From Closterium sp. NIES-65 (taxonomy: Eukaryota; Streptophyta; Zygnematophyceae; Desmidiales; Closteriaceae), in assembly GCA_948144175.1 (NCBI GenBank), contig CANXME010002591.1, positions 2,464,501 to 2,528,500 on the forward strand: a stretch of 64,000 bases of DNA, written 5' to 3'. The notes beneath the pieces are model-generated. The model ran no database searches. It saw only the letters and a program-made list of their open reading frames with translations, and was not told the DNA's origin. Made by a program: the position numbers and the translations under genes. Positions 45,140-56,716 of this stretch are shown one piece after another (positions within the stretch are counted from its first letter, which is position 1; each line of letters begins with the position of its first letter).

Positions 45140-46172
45140 ATGGCTGGACATGAGGAAAGGGGTGGCAGTGGTGCTGGTGGCAGAGGAGAAGCCCAAGCTC
45201 AAGGCCAACCCCGTGACTCAGCCATGGCGCCCATGCAACCAAGTGTTGGCTCATCTAGGGATGAGCCTAGAGTGTTTGGCTTTGACAAGTTCAATTGTGA
45301 CAACTTTGCTGAGTGGTCCTTCAGAATGGAGAACATATTTGACCACTATGATCTGCTGGAGGTGATGGAAGGAATGGAGAAGCGTCCCGAGAACGACCCG
45401 GAGAAGAGCCCGTGGGTGCAGAAGAGCGCACAAGGCTACCTCCTACTTGGGCAAGCGTTGGGGAGCAGCCAAATCCGTCACATCAAGCCTTTCCAGCGTG
45501 AACCAGAGAAGGGACCAAAAGCATGGGCTGCTCTTAAGGGTGTACACGCTCCTGCAACAGCGGCGGTAGCTGTGGTGTTGGAACGGCAAATGGCGACGTT
45601 ACGAATTGAAGAGGATGAAGCCGTTGAAGAAGGGGTGTAGAAATTCTTCGACTTGTTGACGCGGCTTGAGGGAGTAGATTTGAACCATAGTGAGCTCCAA
45701 AAGAAGACCAAGTTGCTGGCCCTACTCCCCGAATCATGGTCCTCGCTCATCATCAACCTGAATCGCGACTTGCCCCGCCTCTCGCTCGAAGACGTGAAGC
45801 GAGCTATCCTTCAAGAGGATTTCCGCCGCCGTGAGTTGGCGAGTGCGGATGGCGCTTAGGGTTGCGAGCATCGGCCGTGGATATGGTCGAGGAAGAGGCA
45901 GAGGACGAGGAGGAGGAAGGTTTGGTGGCAGCAACTTCGGCGGAGGCCGCGCGAGTGGCGGTTACGGCAGCGACGACAAGAGCTACGGGCGCGGTCGCGG
46001 CCGATTCGACGGCGAATGCCATTATTTCCACAAGAGCGGACATTTGTGGCGCGATTGCTACAAGCTCCTTGATGGTTGAACCCCTGCTAAAGGCCAAGAG
46101 GGTAGAGGAGCAGGAGGAGAGAGAGGACGAGGCCGTGGAGGCCGTGGCGGTCGCGGTGGCGGAGCTGCAAAC
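45140..46172 (+). pseudogene. gag of C
   Basis: It begins MAGHEERGGSGAGGRGEAQA, followed by the UBN2/DUF4219-like gag (RVFGFDKFNCDNFAEWSFRM, YLLLGQALGSSQIRHIKPF, KTKLLALLPESWSSLI). An RGRGRGRGGGRFGG-rich basic segment and a knuckle-like segment (GHLWRDCYKL) lie near 46040. It belongs to the broken element C. Confidence 0.85.
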
Positions 46173-49091
46173 ATGAAGAGAGGAGACAATGACAAGGACC
46201 CGAGCAACGATCGATACCCGGGTCTATTCTACTTCGTGTCGACGCAAGTACCGGCTGGTCCAGAGAAGGATGAAGGCTTTGAGGAGCCAGCAGCTGTGGG
46301 GAAGGTGACCCTACACCCCCTGGACTATTGGGTGATTGATAGTGGCGCTACCTATAGCATGACACCTCGCCCGGACTTGCTCACCGAACTCGAGCCGTCA
46401 CCGGTGAAGCATGTCACATCGGCTTTGGGGCAGCGAGCAGAGGTGAAAGGCATGGGGAAGGCCATGTTCCAGGGTGCTGATGGGAAGATGGTGGGCCTCA
46501 AGAACGTGCTTTGGGTGCCCAGCCTTGCTTCCAACCTGATTTCCGTGAGACGGTTGGCAAAGGCCGACATGGACACTAACTCGAAGGGAGCCAAGACCTA
46601 CACCGCAAGGCTTGGCGATCGGATTCTTTGGGACCTTCATGAGGACAGAGATGTCTACAACGAGATGTGGCAGATCCCTGTGGTCCCAATGCCTAAGGAG
46701 AGACAAGTGGCAGCAAGCGTCAGCACTGAAGGTGGAGCGGTTGGTAGCGGCGATTGCGCGGACGGTCGCGCTAAGGAGGAGTTGTCCAAGAAGTGCAATC
46801 TTGGAGGGACCAGCAAGCTTGGTGAACCTATGGAGAGAGGTGCAGTAGCCAAGGAGCAGCAAAAGGGTGAGGAGAACCCCGAGGCAGCAGCGGAGGGGGA
46901 CTACGGAGAGAGTATGTGGGGCGGTATTGCGAGCGCGGCATTCTCCAATCCAACATCGGCTACGGGGGAGTGTGATTGGCTCACCTTGCATTGGCGCATG
47001 GGGCATGTGGCCCTGCCCATCTTGCAGCAGCTAGTGAAGAATGAGATGGTTGCTGGCATACGTGTGAAGGGGGAGCCCGATGAGGTACTTGGCTGCCCGA
47101 CGTGCATGCAAGCCAAGTTCACCCGTTTCCCATTCTCTAGTTCGGAGGCAACGGCTAAAGCACCACTTGATGAGGTGGTGATGGACGTGGTGGGCCCCCT
47201 GAAGCTTGGAGCTGCTGGAGCTGAGTACTTTCTCACTATTGTGGACGTCTACACCTGTATGACTTGGGTGTACGTGCTGGCCAAGAAGAGCGACGTGGCT
47301 GAAACGTTGAAGGCGGATTGGTTCCCGATGGTGGAGCGGCAACAAGACCGTCTAGTCAAGTCAATCTGCACCGATCGAGGGGGAGAGTTCCTGAGCAAGG
47401 AGTTTGGGTTGTGGCTGAAGAAGAATGGTATTCGGCACTCCCTCACCATGCCATACTCCCCTGCAATGAACGGCATCGCTGGGCGAGCGAACCGCACAAT
47501 CACGGAGGCGGCACGCGGGTTGCTCATTGAAGCCGGGCTACCCGACTATTTCTGGCCTGATGCGGTGCGGAGCGCGTGTGTGGCCAAGAACAGAGCCTTG
47601 GCTCATGTGGGAGCAGACAAATGGGTGCCCTATGTGGAGTGGCTAGGAAGGAAGCCAAAAGTGGATATGCTTCGGGTGTTCGGGTGCATGTGCATGGCGC
47701 TCGTGCCTAAGCATCTTCGGCACAACAAGCTTGGTGCCAAGGCGGTGTGGGCCGTGCACTTGGGCATGGCTCAAAATAGCAAGGGATGGCTTCTTTGGGA
47801 CCCATTCACCAAGAAGTTCTTGGTGAGCAGGGACTGCAAGTTCATGGAGAACTTCATGTACAACGATTGGAAGGCGGAGAATGAGGCGAAGATAGGCGTG
47901 CGGTTTGGGGAGGTGAAGAGTTCCGGTTTGGAGCATGTGGAGCTGCCTTTGGAGCTGAGCAGTGGCAGCACTACCACAAGGCAATCTTCCCTTGTGAATG
48001 GGGGAGAGGAGGCCAATGATGCAGAGGAAGAAGAGGAGGAGGTGCAGCAAGTGAGCGAGCGTGCACCGTCACTCCCTTCCCGCATTGCGAGTGCTCCACA
48101 GATTCGAGCCACACCGCAGCAATTCCAAGGCCTTCAAGTCCCTGCAGCTGATGAGGAAGGAAGGGGGAAGAGGAGAGTTCAACCCTCTAATAGGCTGACC
48201 TATGATGCACTTGGAAAGCAGGGCAAGACAGCCCTGGCCGGAGCGGCAATGATGGTCGGAGACGACGAGGAGAGTGACTACGAGGAGTCTGCCTTCGCGT
48301 TCTTCTCTCCGGTGGAGATGCCGAGAGAACCAGCAACTCTCAAGGAGGCTTTGGAGAGTAGTGATGCTGAGGATTGGAAGAAGGCCATGGAGAGTGGGCT
48401 GAAGAGCATCGAGGAGAATGACACGTTTGAATTGGTGGAGCTACCGGAGGGGCGTACGGCGATAACGTCCAAGTGGCTCTTCAAAATCAAGTCGGATGCC
48501 GACGACAAGATCGAGCGCTACAAGTCTAGGCTTGTAGCCAAGGGGTACCAGCAGAAGGAGAAGGTGGACTTCAAGGAGCTGTTTGCCCCTGTGGTGAAGC
48601 CGACGATGCTGCGAACCCTATTCGCGGGAGCCGCCATCAAAGGATGGGTGGTGAAGCAAATGGACATTGTGACGGCATTCCTTAACGGCATCCTTGAGGA
48701 GGAGATTTTTATGGCGCAGCCAGAGGGGTTTGATGATGGTAGTGGCAGAGTGTGGAAGCTGAAGAAGGCCCTCTATGGGCTGAAGCAGGCCCCTAGGCAA
48801 TGGTACATGAAGCTGCGCGAAGTGTTGGAGGAGATCGGCTTCACTCCCTCAACGGCCGATCACTCCTTGTTCATGCTTGGCGAGGGGGAGCAGAGGAGCT
48901 TCATGGTGGTTTATGTGGATGACATTCTCATATTCTCACCCTCCTCTGACCTTGTGAAGGAGGTGATGCTGAAGCTGCATGACAAGTTCAAATGCAAGTC
49001 CCTTGGTGACGTGAACTTCTACCTTGGGCTCCACATCGAACGAGACGTGGAGAAGCGGAGCATACGAGTGCACCAACGGAAGTACCTATAG
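46173..49091 (+). pseudogene. protease-integrase-RT of C
   Basis: A 972-codon open stretch. The protease motif WVIDSGATYSMT is near residue 52. The pre-integrase motif LHWRMGHVALP is near 270, with CPTCMQAKF after it. The integrase triad is visible in MDVVGPLKLG (about 337), TDRGGEFLSKEF (about 400) and the MNGIAGRANRTITE helix (about 432). RT starts near 720 with NDTFELVELPEG and has YVDDILIFS near 914. Confidence 0.92.
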
Positions 49092-49094
49092 GCG

Positions 49095-49910
49095 TTGGCT
49101 GCCAACTTCGGCCAGAGTGAAGGTCATGTGGCTACTCCCTTTCCCTCTGGATTCAATTGTGTGAAGGGGCCAGAGGAGGAGAGCGTTGGAGAAGAGGAGA
49201 GGCGCCGATCTAACTCGTTGGTGGGCAGCCTCATGTATGCGGCGGTAAACACCCGACCGGACGTCGCGTTTGCTACCGAGCAGCTGGCTAGGGTTGTGCA
49301 ATGCCCTAATGAGGAGCAGGTAGCAGCTAGAATGAGGGTGGCCAAGTATCTTGGCCAAACACCGACCGTTGGGCTGCAATACTCGGCGGCGGCACAAAGG
49401 CGCCAAAAGGGTGCGGATGGTGTTGAGCCCGGGCGTTTGTTCCTCACCGCCTACTCGGATGCTTCATATGCATCGGAACCAGAGGACATGACAAGTGTGG
49501 GAGGCTTCATATGCTGTGTTGGTGGAGGCCCAACTGCTTGGGAGAGCAAGAAGCAGGTTGACCAAGCTTTGAGCTCGGTGGAGTCCGAGTACATGGCACT
49601 CTTCAGTGCCGTACGGGAGATTGTGTGGCAGCGGCGTTTGTTGGCTGAATTGGGGGAGGAGCAGCAAGGACCTACCCCAGTGTATTGTGACAGCCAGGGT
49701 GCCATTGCTCTTGCTAAGAACCCTGTGTTGCATGGACTCACGAAGCACATGAGGGTGAAGTGGCATTGGACGAGGAGCATGGTAACCGCGGGTGAAGTTG
49801 AGTTGCGCTACGTGAAGACCACGGGGCAGCCGGCTGACATGATGACCAAGAGGCTGGTGGAGCAGCAGCATTGGGAGTGTTGCAAGCTGGCTGGGATGGC
49901 TCTAAACTGA
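49095..49910 (+). pseudogene. RT C-terminus and RNase H of C
   Basis: A 271-codon open stretch continues the pol of C: NTRPDVAFATEQLARV, AYSDASYASEPEDMTSVGGF, SSVESEYMALFSAVREIVW and the closing TTGQPADMMTKRL. These are the copia RNase H acidic motifs and the conserved tail. Confidence 0.9.
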
Positions 49911-49951
49911 GAGAGCAACATATCCTAAGGCCAATAATCCGAGGGGGAGTT

Positions 49952-50779
49952 TGTTGGTGCAACCCTATGGTTTGCACTCGGCTTGTTGTCCGTGTGCGTG
50001 CATGTGTGTGTGTATGGAATGGTATGAGGGCATGGGATAATATATATTTCATGCTTATAATTGTGTGTGAATGTTGAGTCATGATGTCGAGTGTGTGTGT
50101 TGAGTCAATAGCGAGTTATCGCTAGACGCGTGTTACGCGGTCGTTTGTGTCTCGCGCGCGGTTTTTATTTTCTCGTGCGCGGTTTCTATTTTGTCCTGTG
50201 TCGAACGTTCGGTGTGTCGCAGGTGTGTGCAGCAGACCCATCAAGAACTCAAGGATGAGTTTGTGATGAAGAGCCCAAGCCTTGGTGTCAAGCCTCAAGT
50301 GATTTCGAAGCTCGCCAAAAGGGTACACCTCAAGATATTGAAGATAGTTACATTACTTTGTGTAGTGTAACATTTCACTTGGTGTAGGCCCTAGTGAAGG
50401 GTAGTTTCGAGACCCTTCGTGGTTGGGGACAGTGTGGCACTGTTTCACATCACTGTACCTCGGCTCTTGGGGTTTGTAGGAGCTGGGAGTCATTCCGAAC
50501 TCGTGACCCTCCCTAACTCTTCCTATCTTGTGTTCTAAGACTATAGTGGCTGGCATAGTGCCGTTCGTTCAAACCAACGCTGTGTCGTCAATACTTGGTC
50601 AAATCGTGCGATCTAAATTGCCTAGTGTAGGCAACAATAAGACGCTTTAGATCCAAGTTGAATCAAGTCTTTAAAACTATGACCGGAACGATATGAACGC
50701 TTAAATCCGCTGTGCAGAAATCTGACAGTGCACTCTATCTTTCGTTTTAGGCACATTGGAGCCTACTGTGACTATAACA
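49952..50779 (+). repeat. 3' LTR of C
   Basis: This 828-bp stretch begins TGTTGGTGCAACCC right after GAGGGGGAGT and ends ACTATAACA. At 50780 the sequence resumes as copia A5 protease in minus orientation, so the right boundary is well placed. GAATT at 50780-50784 would be the target duplication. The 5' partner is absent. Confidence 0.75.
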
Positions 50780-50794
50780 GAATTGAGACAGGAT

Positions 50795-52464
50795 AGGACC
50801 CCCAGAGGGATCCGCCAGAGACACCGCAACCGGCCGACTAAGCGGCGTGAGTGTGGTGCGGTCCCGAAAGAAGGAGCGAGAAGCCCCAGAGTCAAGGGTG
50901 AAGGTGAGGGAGGCTGAAGCCGATGTAGTACCTGAGAGCGCAGACTCACCAGTACCTGAGGACACAGACACACTAGCACCTAGAGCAGCAGCACCTAGGG
51001 CAGCCGCCTCACCAGTACCTAGAGCAGTAGTCTCAATGCCCGGATCGGGCGGGAAACACTCGTAACAGTCACCCTCATCACTAATAGACACAGCATACAT
51101 GGCAGAAAGAATAGCATCAAAATCAAGATCATAGATGGCAACACCCGCCCTAGACAGCTCGCCCCAGCGAGGGATCTCAGTGGCCTCCGGGAAATGGTGA
51201 CGCCACGCGTCCGTCAGGCGGCCAAAGCAGCGCTGGGTGGGGTGCGCACCCCCACACTGCTCACCCGCACGGTCGTCGGTGCGCAGGACGTAGGTGCACG
51301 GACCAAAACCCCCACCCCGCTAGCGTACAGTGTACCACTCACGGAGCTGCTGAGGGGACAGGGTCTCACGACCACGCTGTTGCTGCTGGCGGAGACCACC
51401 ACCGCAGCCACTCCGCTGCGTAGACCTGCGACCAGCTCCACCGCCACCCCCACCGCCTCCGCCGCCTCCACTGCTACCGCCGCCTCCGCCGCCTCCTCCA
51501 CTGCCGCCACCTCCGCCACCTCCGCTCCCACCGCCACCGCCGCCGCCGCCTCCGCCTCCACTGCCGCCACCGACACCTCCACCCCCACCTCCACTCCCAT
51601 CGCCATCCCCACTCCCCCCGCCGCCTCCACCTCCACCTCCACTGCCCCCGCTCGCGCCTCTAGTGCCCCTACTCCCCTTGCCCTTGCCAGAGCGGCGTCT
51701 CCCGCTAGGGGCAGACGCCACACCGACCGACTCAAGACCAAGGAGGTCGGCCACAGCACCAGATGCAACAGAGGGCAGAAGGGGGGAGGGGGAACACCCC
51801 TCAAAGATGGGGGTGCGCGGGTCACCACGAGAGGCCCCTACAGCGACTATGCTCTTCTCGGCCGCTAGGAGGGACTTCTCGAGGAGGTCAACAGTGAGAG
51901 TGGTGGGACAGACTGAGAGGAAGTGGTCCCTAACTACGCGAAGGGAGTCAGGGAGGCGAGTGACTATGTAGTAGAGAGTGATGTACATGGGGGGGGGGGG
52001 GGGTTCTTGGCGCAGAAGTCAGCAGGAAGCGCAGCGCGGTAGCGAGTTTCACTAGTGCGGAGGTGGGTAATGAGGTCAGCGACTGTGGGAAAGGCAGCAA
52101 GGTCAGGGAAGAGGTACAGTAGCATGAGACGGCTCAGTGCAGCAGTGGTAGGGGAGGACTAGCATGCAACTACAGCGTCGTACAAGGTCTGAGCACTCTT
52201 GTACTGACTAAAGTGCGCACGCTCGGAGGTAGGGAGGTGGCGGCGCACAGCAAGACGTGCAGCAGCGTTACGCGTGGCCCACTGGGAGCGAACAGTGGCG
52301 TCGGCATCAGCAGCAGGGGCAAGAGAGGGGCCAGAGGTGAGGTCAAAGAGTGAGAGACCGTCTTCCCTATCGCACGGTAAAAACAGCTGCAGGTCATCTA
52401 CCCAGACGTCAAAGTCAATGGCTTGACCCTCAGCATCAAAAGCGAGGACACTAGGGGTTGCCAT
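50795..52464 (-). pseudogene. gag and protease start of A5
   Basis: It begins at MATPSVLAFDAEGQAIDFDV (52464) and runs through the gag core, a Gly/Ser-rich linker (about 51430-51660), the knuckle-like region and the protease motif near 50870. It aligns with A1 over its whole length. It is broken. Confidence 0.88.
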
Positions 52465-53346
52465 GACGGCAGTAGACTAGCAGTGCAACAGTAAGGTGAG
52501 GGCAGTGCAGTGAAAGAGGCACTGTGCTCACCGGACGAGGCTCCTCGGGCGGCTCGGAGGTAGGGCGGCTCGGCGGCTCGGCGGCTCGGCTGCACGGCGG
52601 CTCGGCTGCTGGGCGGCTCGGGTGCAAGGCGGCTCGGTTGCTGGGCAGCTCGGCTGCAGGGCGGCTGGACTGCTCGGTTGCTGGGCGGCTCAGCTGCTCG
52701 GCTACTGGGCAGCTTGGCTGCTCGGCTGCTCAGCTGCTGGGCGGCCCGTCCATGCTGCTGCAGGGCGGCTCGGCGGTCGGCTGCTCGGCAAAGTGAGGCG
52801 GCCCGGGCGGCTCAAGTGGCGGGCGGCGCTGCAGCAGGTGATGGGGCCGCAGGGAAGGCGGGTGGGCCGCAGTTGAGGGCGGTGGGGACCGCAGGTGAGG
52901 GCGGCGGGGACCGCATGTAAGGGCGGTGGGGGCCGCAGGTAAGGGCGGCGAGGTTGCAAGGGCGGCGCGCGGGGTCGACGTGTGGCGTAAGGCGCCACTA
53001 GGGCGGCGCGCGGGGTCGACGGGCGGCGCAGAGGGGGGGGCGTTAGGGCGGCGCGCGGGGTTGACGGGCGGCGCAGGGGGCCGCTAGGGCGGTGCGCGGG
53101 GTCGACGGGCGGCGCAAGGAGCCGCTAAGGCGGCGCGCGGGGTCGACGAGTGGCGCAAGGAGGGGTCGCTAGGGCAGCGCGTGGGGTTGACGGGCAGCGC
53201 GAGGGGCAACAAAGGGCGGCGCGACGGTAGGGAGGGCACACGGGGCGCGCGCGACTCAGTCTAGTCCGAGGCGTGCTCCGGGCAGGAAAAAAAAGTCGTG
53301 GTGGGCCCTAGGTAGCGTTCCCACTAGGGAACCTGCTCTGAAACCA
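52465..53346 (-). repeat. leader of A5
   Basis: GGGCGGCTCGGCTGC units (52540-52800), GGCCGCAGGTGAGGGCGGC units, then units of about 55 bp around GGCGGCGCGCGGGGTCGACG (52950-53170). GTGGGCCCT at 53301-53309 and an oligo-A run lie near the primer-binding side. No gene is supported. Confidence 0.78.
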
Positions 53347-53475
53347 TGAGAAGAAACGAGAATGATTGCATTGAGCAGCATGAGGAGTACAAGTAGGAAA
53401 CCCTAATTGGGTTGTACCCCCTATGGGATACCCCACTACAGCCTACACAAAAGCATAAGCTATAATGTTCTGACA
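53347..53475 (-). repeat. 5' LTR of A5
   Basis: The 129-bp LTR in minus orientation carries the shared core block. The complement of a primer-binding site (TGGTTTCAGAGC) lies at 53335-53346. GCTTG follows at 53476-53480 and would be the right target duplication. Confidence 0.88.
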
Positions 53476-53709
53476 GCTTGTGCTCAGAGTGTGTGGTGAC
53501 GTTGTGATCCACCCTGAGCTTGCTTTGTCTTTCTTGACTGGTCTTGTGACCTCTTGTTCTCCCCCACTTAGCCTATGGGGGTGTGTCAAACATTGTATAT
53601 GTTTTTGTTTTGTAGGCTGCAATGGGTTAGCCTTTAGGGTGTACATTTCTCTATGGCTTCATACTTGTACTCTCAAATGTTTCTAGTTGATCACTTCTTA
53701 TTTCTCACA
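53476..53709 (+). mobile_element. 3' end of copia element H with LTR
   Basis: Plus-strand 3' untranslated sequence of A-type copia (GTTGTGATCCACCCTGAGC) and the polypurine tract CTATGGGGGTG (53573-53583) are followed by a 126-bp LTR (53584-53709). A5 inserted into this untranslated region. The rest of H lies beyond the rearranged junctions and is not seen. Confidence 0.85.
53584..53709 (+). repeat. 3' LTR of H
   Basis: This 126-bp LTR runs from TGTCAAACATTG to CTTATTTCTCACA and contains a diverged core (GGCTGCAATGGGTTAGC). It is preceded by the purine tract. Confidence 0.82.
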
Positions 53710-53877
53710 TTTAGTGAAGGCTGACGTAAGCGAATAGCACATCCGTTAATTGAATAAAGACAGTGAATACGAAGTGTACTGAACATATAAAAATGTCGTT
53801 CAGCGTTAAAACATCATATTAATATCATTTCTCTATTATGCACTGTAGAAACGGTTCCAAAATCATTAGAAATGGGC

Positions 53878-53883
53878 TTTTAT
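53878..53883 (-). terminator. AATAAA polyadenylation signal
   Basis: AATAAA on the minus strand lies about 75 bases downstream of the last stop codon of the unrecognised gene (53957-53959). The surrounding sequence is AT-rich (53710-53956). Confidence 0.45.
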
Positions 53884-53956
53884 TAAAATGGCATAAAGCA
53901 TACATATATATCTACAGCTCATCTACACCTCCAGCTACCATACAGGAACCACTAAA

Positions 53957-55265
53957 CTACTGCCCCCAGAGCAATGGCTGCTCCTCATCCTCATCATAGT
54001 CTTGCTCCTCTGAGTCAGTGTTGCCTGTCAGCTCATCCAAGCCAAAATCTCCAAAATCGTCTGCCTCCAGCTCATCCTCTAGAATTTCCTTCCACCCGAC
54101 AATGCAGAGCTTGCCAATCCCAATGCAGCCGTCCTTGCGAGTAACTTCGCTGCAGTTGATCCAGCGCTACACGACACGTGCCTGCCTGGCAAGGGCACCA
54201 GGATCTCTAGAGCGATCCAGTTGGGCCTTTGTGGCGCTGGGATGGCGGAACTTGAATCTCACCTGCAAAAGATGCAAAGACCCATTGTAAGAAGCACAAC
54301 AGAGTATAGACACAAGGGGCTTACAAGTGTTCAACAAAAGAGGCGTACCGCTGCAAGGATGACTAGCAGCTGAACAGGAAACAAACCAACTGGCAAGTCG
54401 CCACTGGAATCCCACAGGTTTGCACACTTCAAAAAGGCAGGGCTGGAAAATGGCTTCCCATTCTCGTCAACGTGCCAGTGGATGCCCAGAAACTCTGCAA
54501 GTGCACAAAACAGGAGTTTAGAATAGGCTACAAAGGAAGAATAACATACACTGAACTACTTACTGTGGGCGAGGCGCATAACGTAATCAGCACACAACTT
54601 GGGCAAGTCTTCAGGCACCACGTATACAATCTCGCCCTTCGCATTTCTCTTTCTGCGCAAAAAAACGCACGGTTTGTTGCTCAAAGCATGGAGAGGACAG
54701 TCCCGGTAGATTTTACCGATCCTGTCATTAAAGCGCACGCACGCGTGCTTGAGAAGGCCATTTGCCTTCAACATGACTGCGAGCTTCAAGCCCTCTGAAG
54801 AGCCAACGGTGTGGCCAGATTTCCCTGCACAAGTCATATGACAACGGGTGAGCCAGAGAAATTGTGACAATGGAGACAGGTTGTGACATGCACTTATTGA
54901 TTAATGCAGAGAGCATCTGTTCAGGCTCGGGTGATAGGTTCAGGGTATCCTGCTTGAAAAGAAAGTCGTCGCATGACTCCTTAATATGGACCCGGAATGC
55001 AGACACAAGTGCCATTAGTGATTGCGTACTGTGGGTATTTGCTGTATCTTGTGAAATTGTTGTCTGGCGGCACAGCCACACCGCCGTGCAGCTCGATCAC
55101 GTGATGGTAGTGCACCTTCTTGTGCTTGTCCGGATGCTCCTGCCGAAGATATCCCTTGATGCTCCCTTGCAGTTGTAGGAAGTCGCCCGGGACGCTCAAC
55201 TTGTACGCCTTAAAGTTCTTGTCGGTTGGGTCTCCCAGCACTATCCGTGATGAATCTCCAGTCAC
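53957..55265 (-). pseudogene. unrecognised intron-containing gene, decayed
   Basis: A minus-strand gene of unknown function with ordinary protein composition. Exon-like blocks are about 54860-55265, 54564-54824, 54349-54494 and 53957-54262. Two introns are well supported: 54495-54563 (69 nt, GTAAGT...TTGCAG, phase 1) and 54263-54348 (86 nt, GTACGC...TTGCAG, phase 0). The frame joins cleanly across both, giving HKFLGIHWHVDENGKPFSS and VILAAVRFKFRHPSATK. An in-frame TAG at 54167-54169 is followed by 69 more open codons with an acidic tail (NTDSEEQDYDEDEEQP). The upstream block changes frame near 55010 and joins poorly to 54824. Its 5' part is separated by element J. I recognise no domain. It may be a host gene or a DNA-transposon protein. 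Confidence 0.6.
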
Positions 55266-55270
55266 TGTTG

Positions 55271-55447
55271 TGTCAGAAAGTTATGCTCTAGCCTGTAGTG
55301 GGGTGCTCTATAGCGAGTACAACCCTTCTAGGGTTTGCTATTTGTATCCCTATTCCTGCTAGTGAATCTCCTCTTTTGCCTAAACTGTTCCTTGCCTAGC
55401 TAGGGCTTTCCTAGCTATGAAGCTTACCTCTACTGCTTATTTTCACA
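55271..55447 (+). repeat. 5' LTR of J
   Basis: The 177-bp LTR runs from TGTCAGAAAGTTATGC to CTTATTTTCACA and contains the shared core. TGGTATCAGAGCAGG follows at 55448. Confidence 0.94.
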
Positions 55448-55734
55448 TGGTATCAGAGCAGGTCGATCCCCTTGGGTCGATCCTGTGGGTGGGCCCACCA
55501 CCTCACTGCTTCCGCTGCTACTGCTACTCCCTGTCCGCCGCGCGCCCCGTGGTGCGCGGCATCGAAATTAGGGTTTTCAGCCCGCCGTGCGCCCCGAGGC
55601 GCGCAGCGGCTTTCTGCCCCGCCACTCCGCGCGTCGCCCTCGGGAGGCGCTGCGACGGGCGACGGGGACCCGCGCGTCGCCCCACGTCACCCGTCGTGGC
55701 CCGCGCGACCTACGTAGGGCCCGCGCGACCTACG

Positions 55735-55990
55735 TAGGGCCCGCGCGCGGCCCGTATGGGCTGCGCCAGGCCCGCGCGCGGCTCGTACGGGCTGGGCCAG
55801 GTCCGCGCGCGACCCGTACGGGCTGCGCCAGGCCCGCGCGCGGCCCGTACGGGCTGCGCCAGGTCCGCGCGCGGCTCGTACGGGCAGCGCCAGGCCCACG
55901 CGCGGCCTGTACGGGCAGCGCCAGGCCAGGGCGCGCCTCAGGCCGCCCGCGCGCGGTTCGTACGGGCTGCGCCAGGCCCGGGGCGCCCTG
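55735..55990 (+). repeat. 31-bp tandem repeat in J leader
   Basis: About eight copies of a unit of roughly 31 bp built around CCCGTACGGGCTGCGCCAGG and CCGCGCGCGG, with small variations. The unit contains the palindrome CCCGTACGGG. No gene is supported. The rest of J (55990-56716) also holds only non-coding sequence. Confidence 0.82.
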
Positions 55991-56716
55991 TTTCCTCTTC
56001 TCTTGCACTGCCCGCTGTCCCCCGTGCTTCTGACGGCGCCCCACCCCTGCTGCTACCCGTGCTCCTGACTTAGGGTTTGGGGGTGGAGTGTGTGGGGGTA
56101 TGGGGGTGCAGCTTCTGTGTACCGTCCCCTGCTCCTCCTCCTCCTCCGTCTCCCAGTGCTGCAGCTGCCGCTGAGGGGGGGTGAACCTGTTGGAGCCGTC
56201 GGAGTGGTACTAAGGGGGGTGAAGGGGGAGTGGAGCTAAGGGTGAAGCAGGGGTTGTGTGTCACGCGGGGTGGGGCTGTTTGGGTAGGTTGAACGGAGGT
56301 TGCCGTCGTGTCGCCAGAAGCACCTGTAGTCCGGGGAGTTGCTCCGGTAGCCCAGTTGCAACCACCTGTGCCAGTCGCCTGTGGGTTCGTTGCTCGTCTG
56401 CCGCTACTTTTAGCCGCGGGGCCAGTTACTCCAGTAGTCCGGAGCATTGTTCCGGTAGCAGCTGTGCCAGTGTGCCTCCTGTTGCCCGTGTGTCTGCAGC
56501 TTCAGTCGTCGCCTCCAATCTCCTCTCCTCTTACAGTCTCGCCTCCTCCTCCTCACTTGCCCTCTGCGATAGCCTCTAGCTTTGCTTATATTTGTGAACT
56601 TTAAGCTGTTGCTTCTTGAACTTGTGCTCAAAATGTGTGGTGACATTGTAATCCACCCTGAGCTTGTTCTGCTTTGCTTGCTCTGCTGATTACACCCCAC
56701 TTTGGCTATGGGGGTG

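Larger units (their letters stand above)
45140..50779 (+). mobile_element. Ty1/copia element C, 5' LTR lost
   Basis: A third copia family, in plus orientation: gag from ATG 45140, protease-integrase-RT, RNase H, then a purine-rich GAGGGGGAG tract and an 828-bp 3' LTR. The 5' LTR and leader are missing at the junction with B2. Base composition is less extreme than in the A family. It is lightly broken, with a handful of breaks, and its pol is the best preserved after A2. The unusually long LTR lacks the core shared by the short LTRs. Confidence 0.9.
50780..53475 (-). mobile_element. Ty1/copia element A5, 5' part only
   Basis: The minus-strand 5' portion of an A-type copia element: a 129-bp LTR, a primer-binding site, a GC-rich leader, gag and the start of protease ([14 protein letters not shown] near 50860). 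The remainder was removed or displaced where element C begins at 50779. It closely resembles A1 in gag and LTR. It is broken, with several breaks. Confidence 0.9.

Noticed and set aside
49952-50779. Independent small genes in the C 3' region
   Set aside because: Short frames here lack any supporting feature, and the interval behaves as an LTR.
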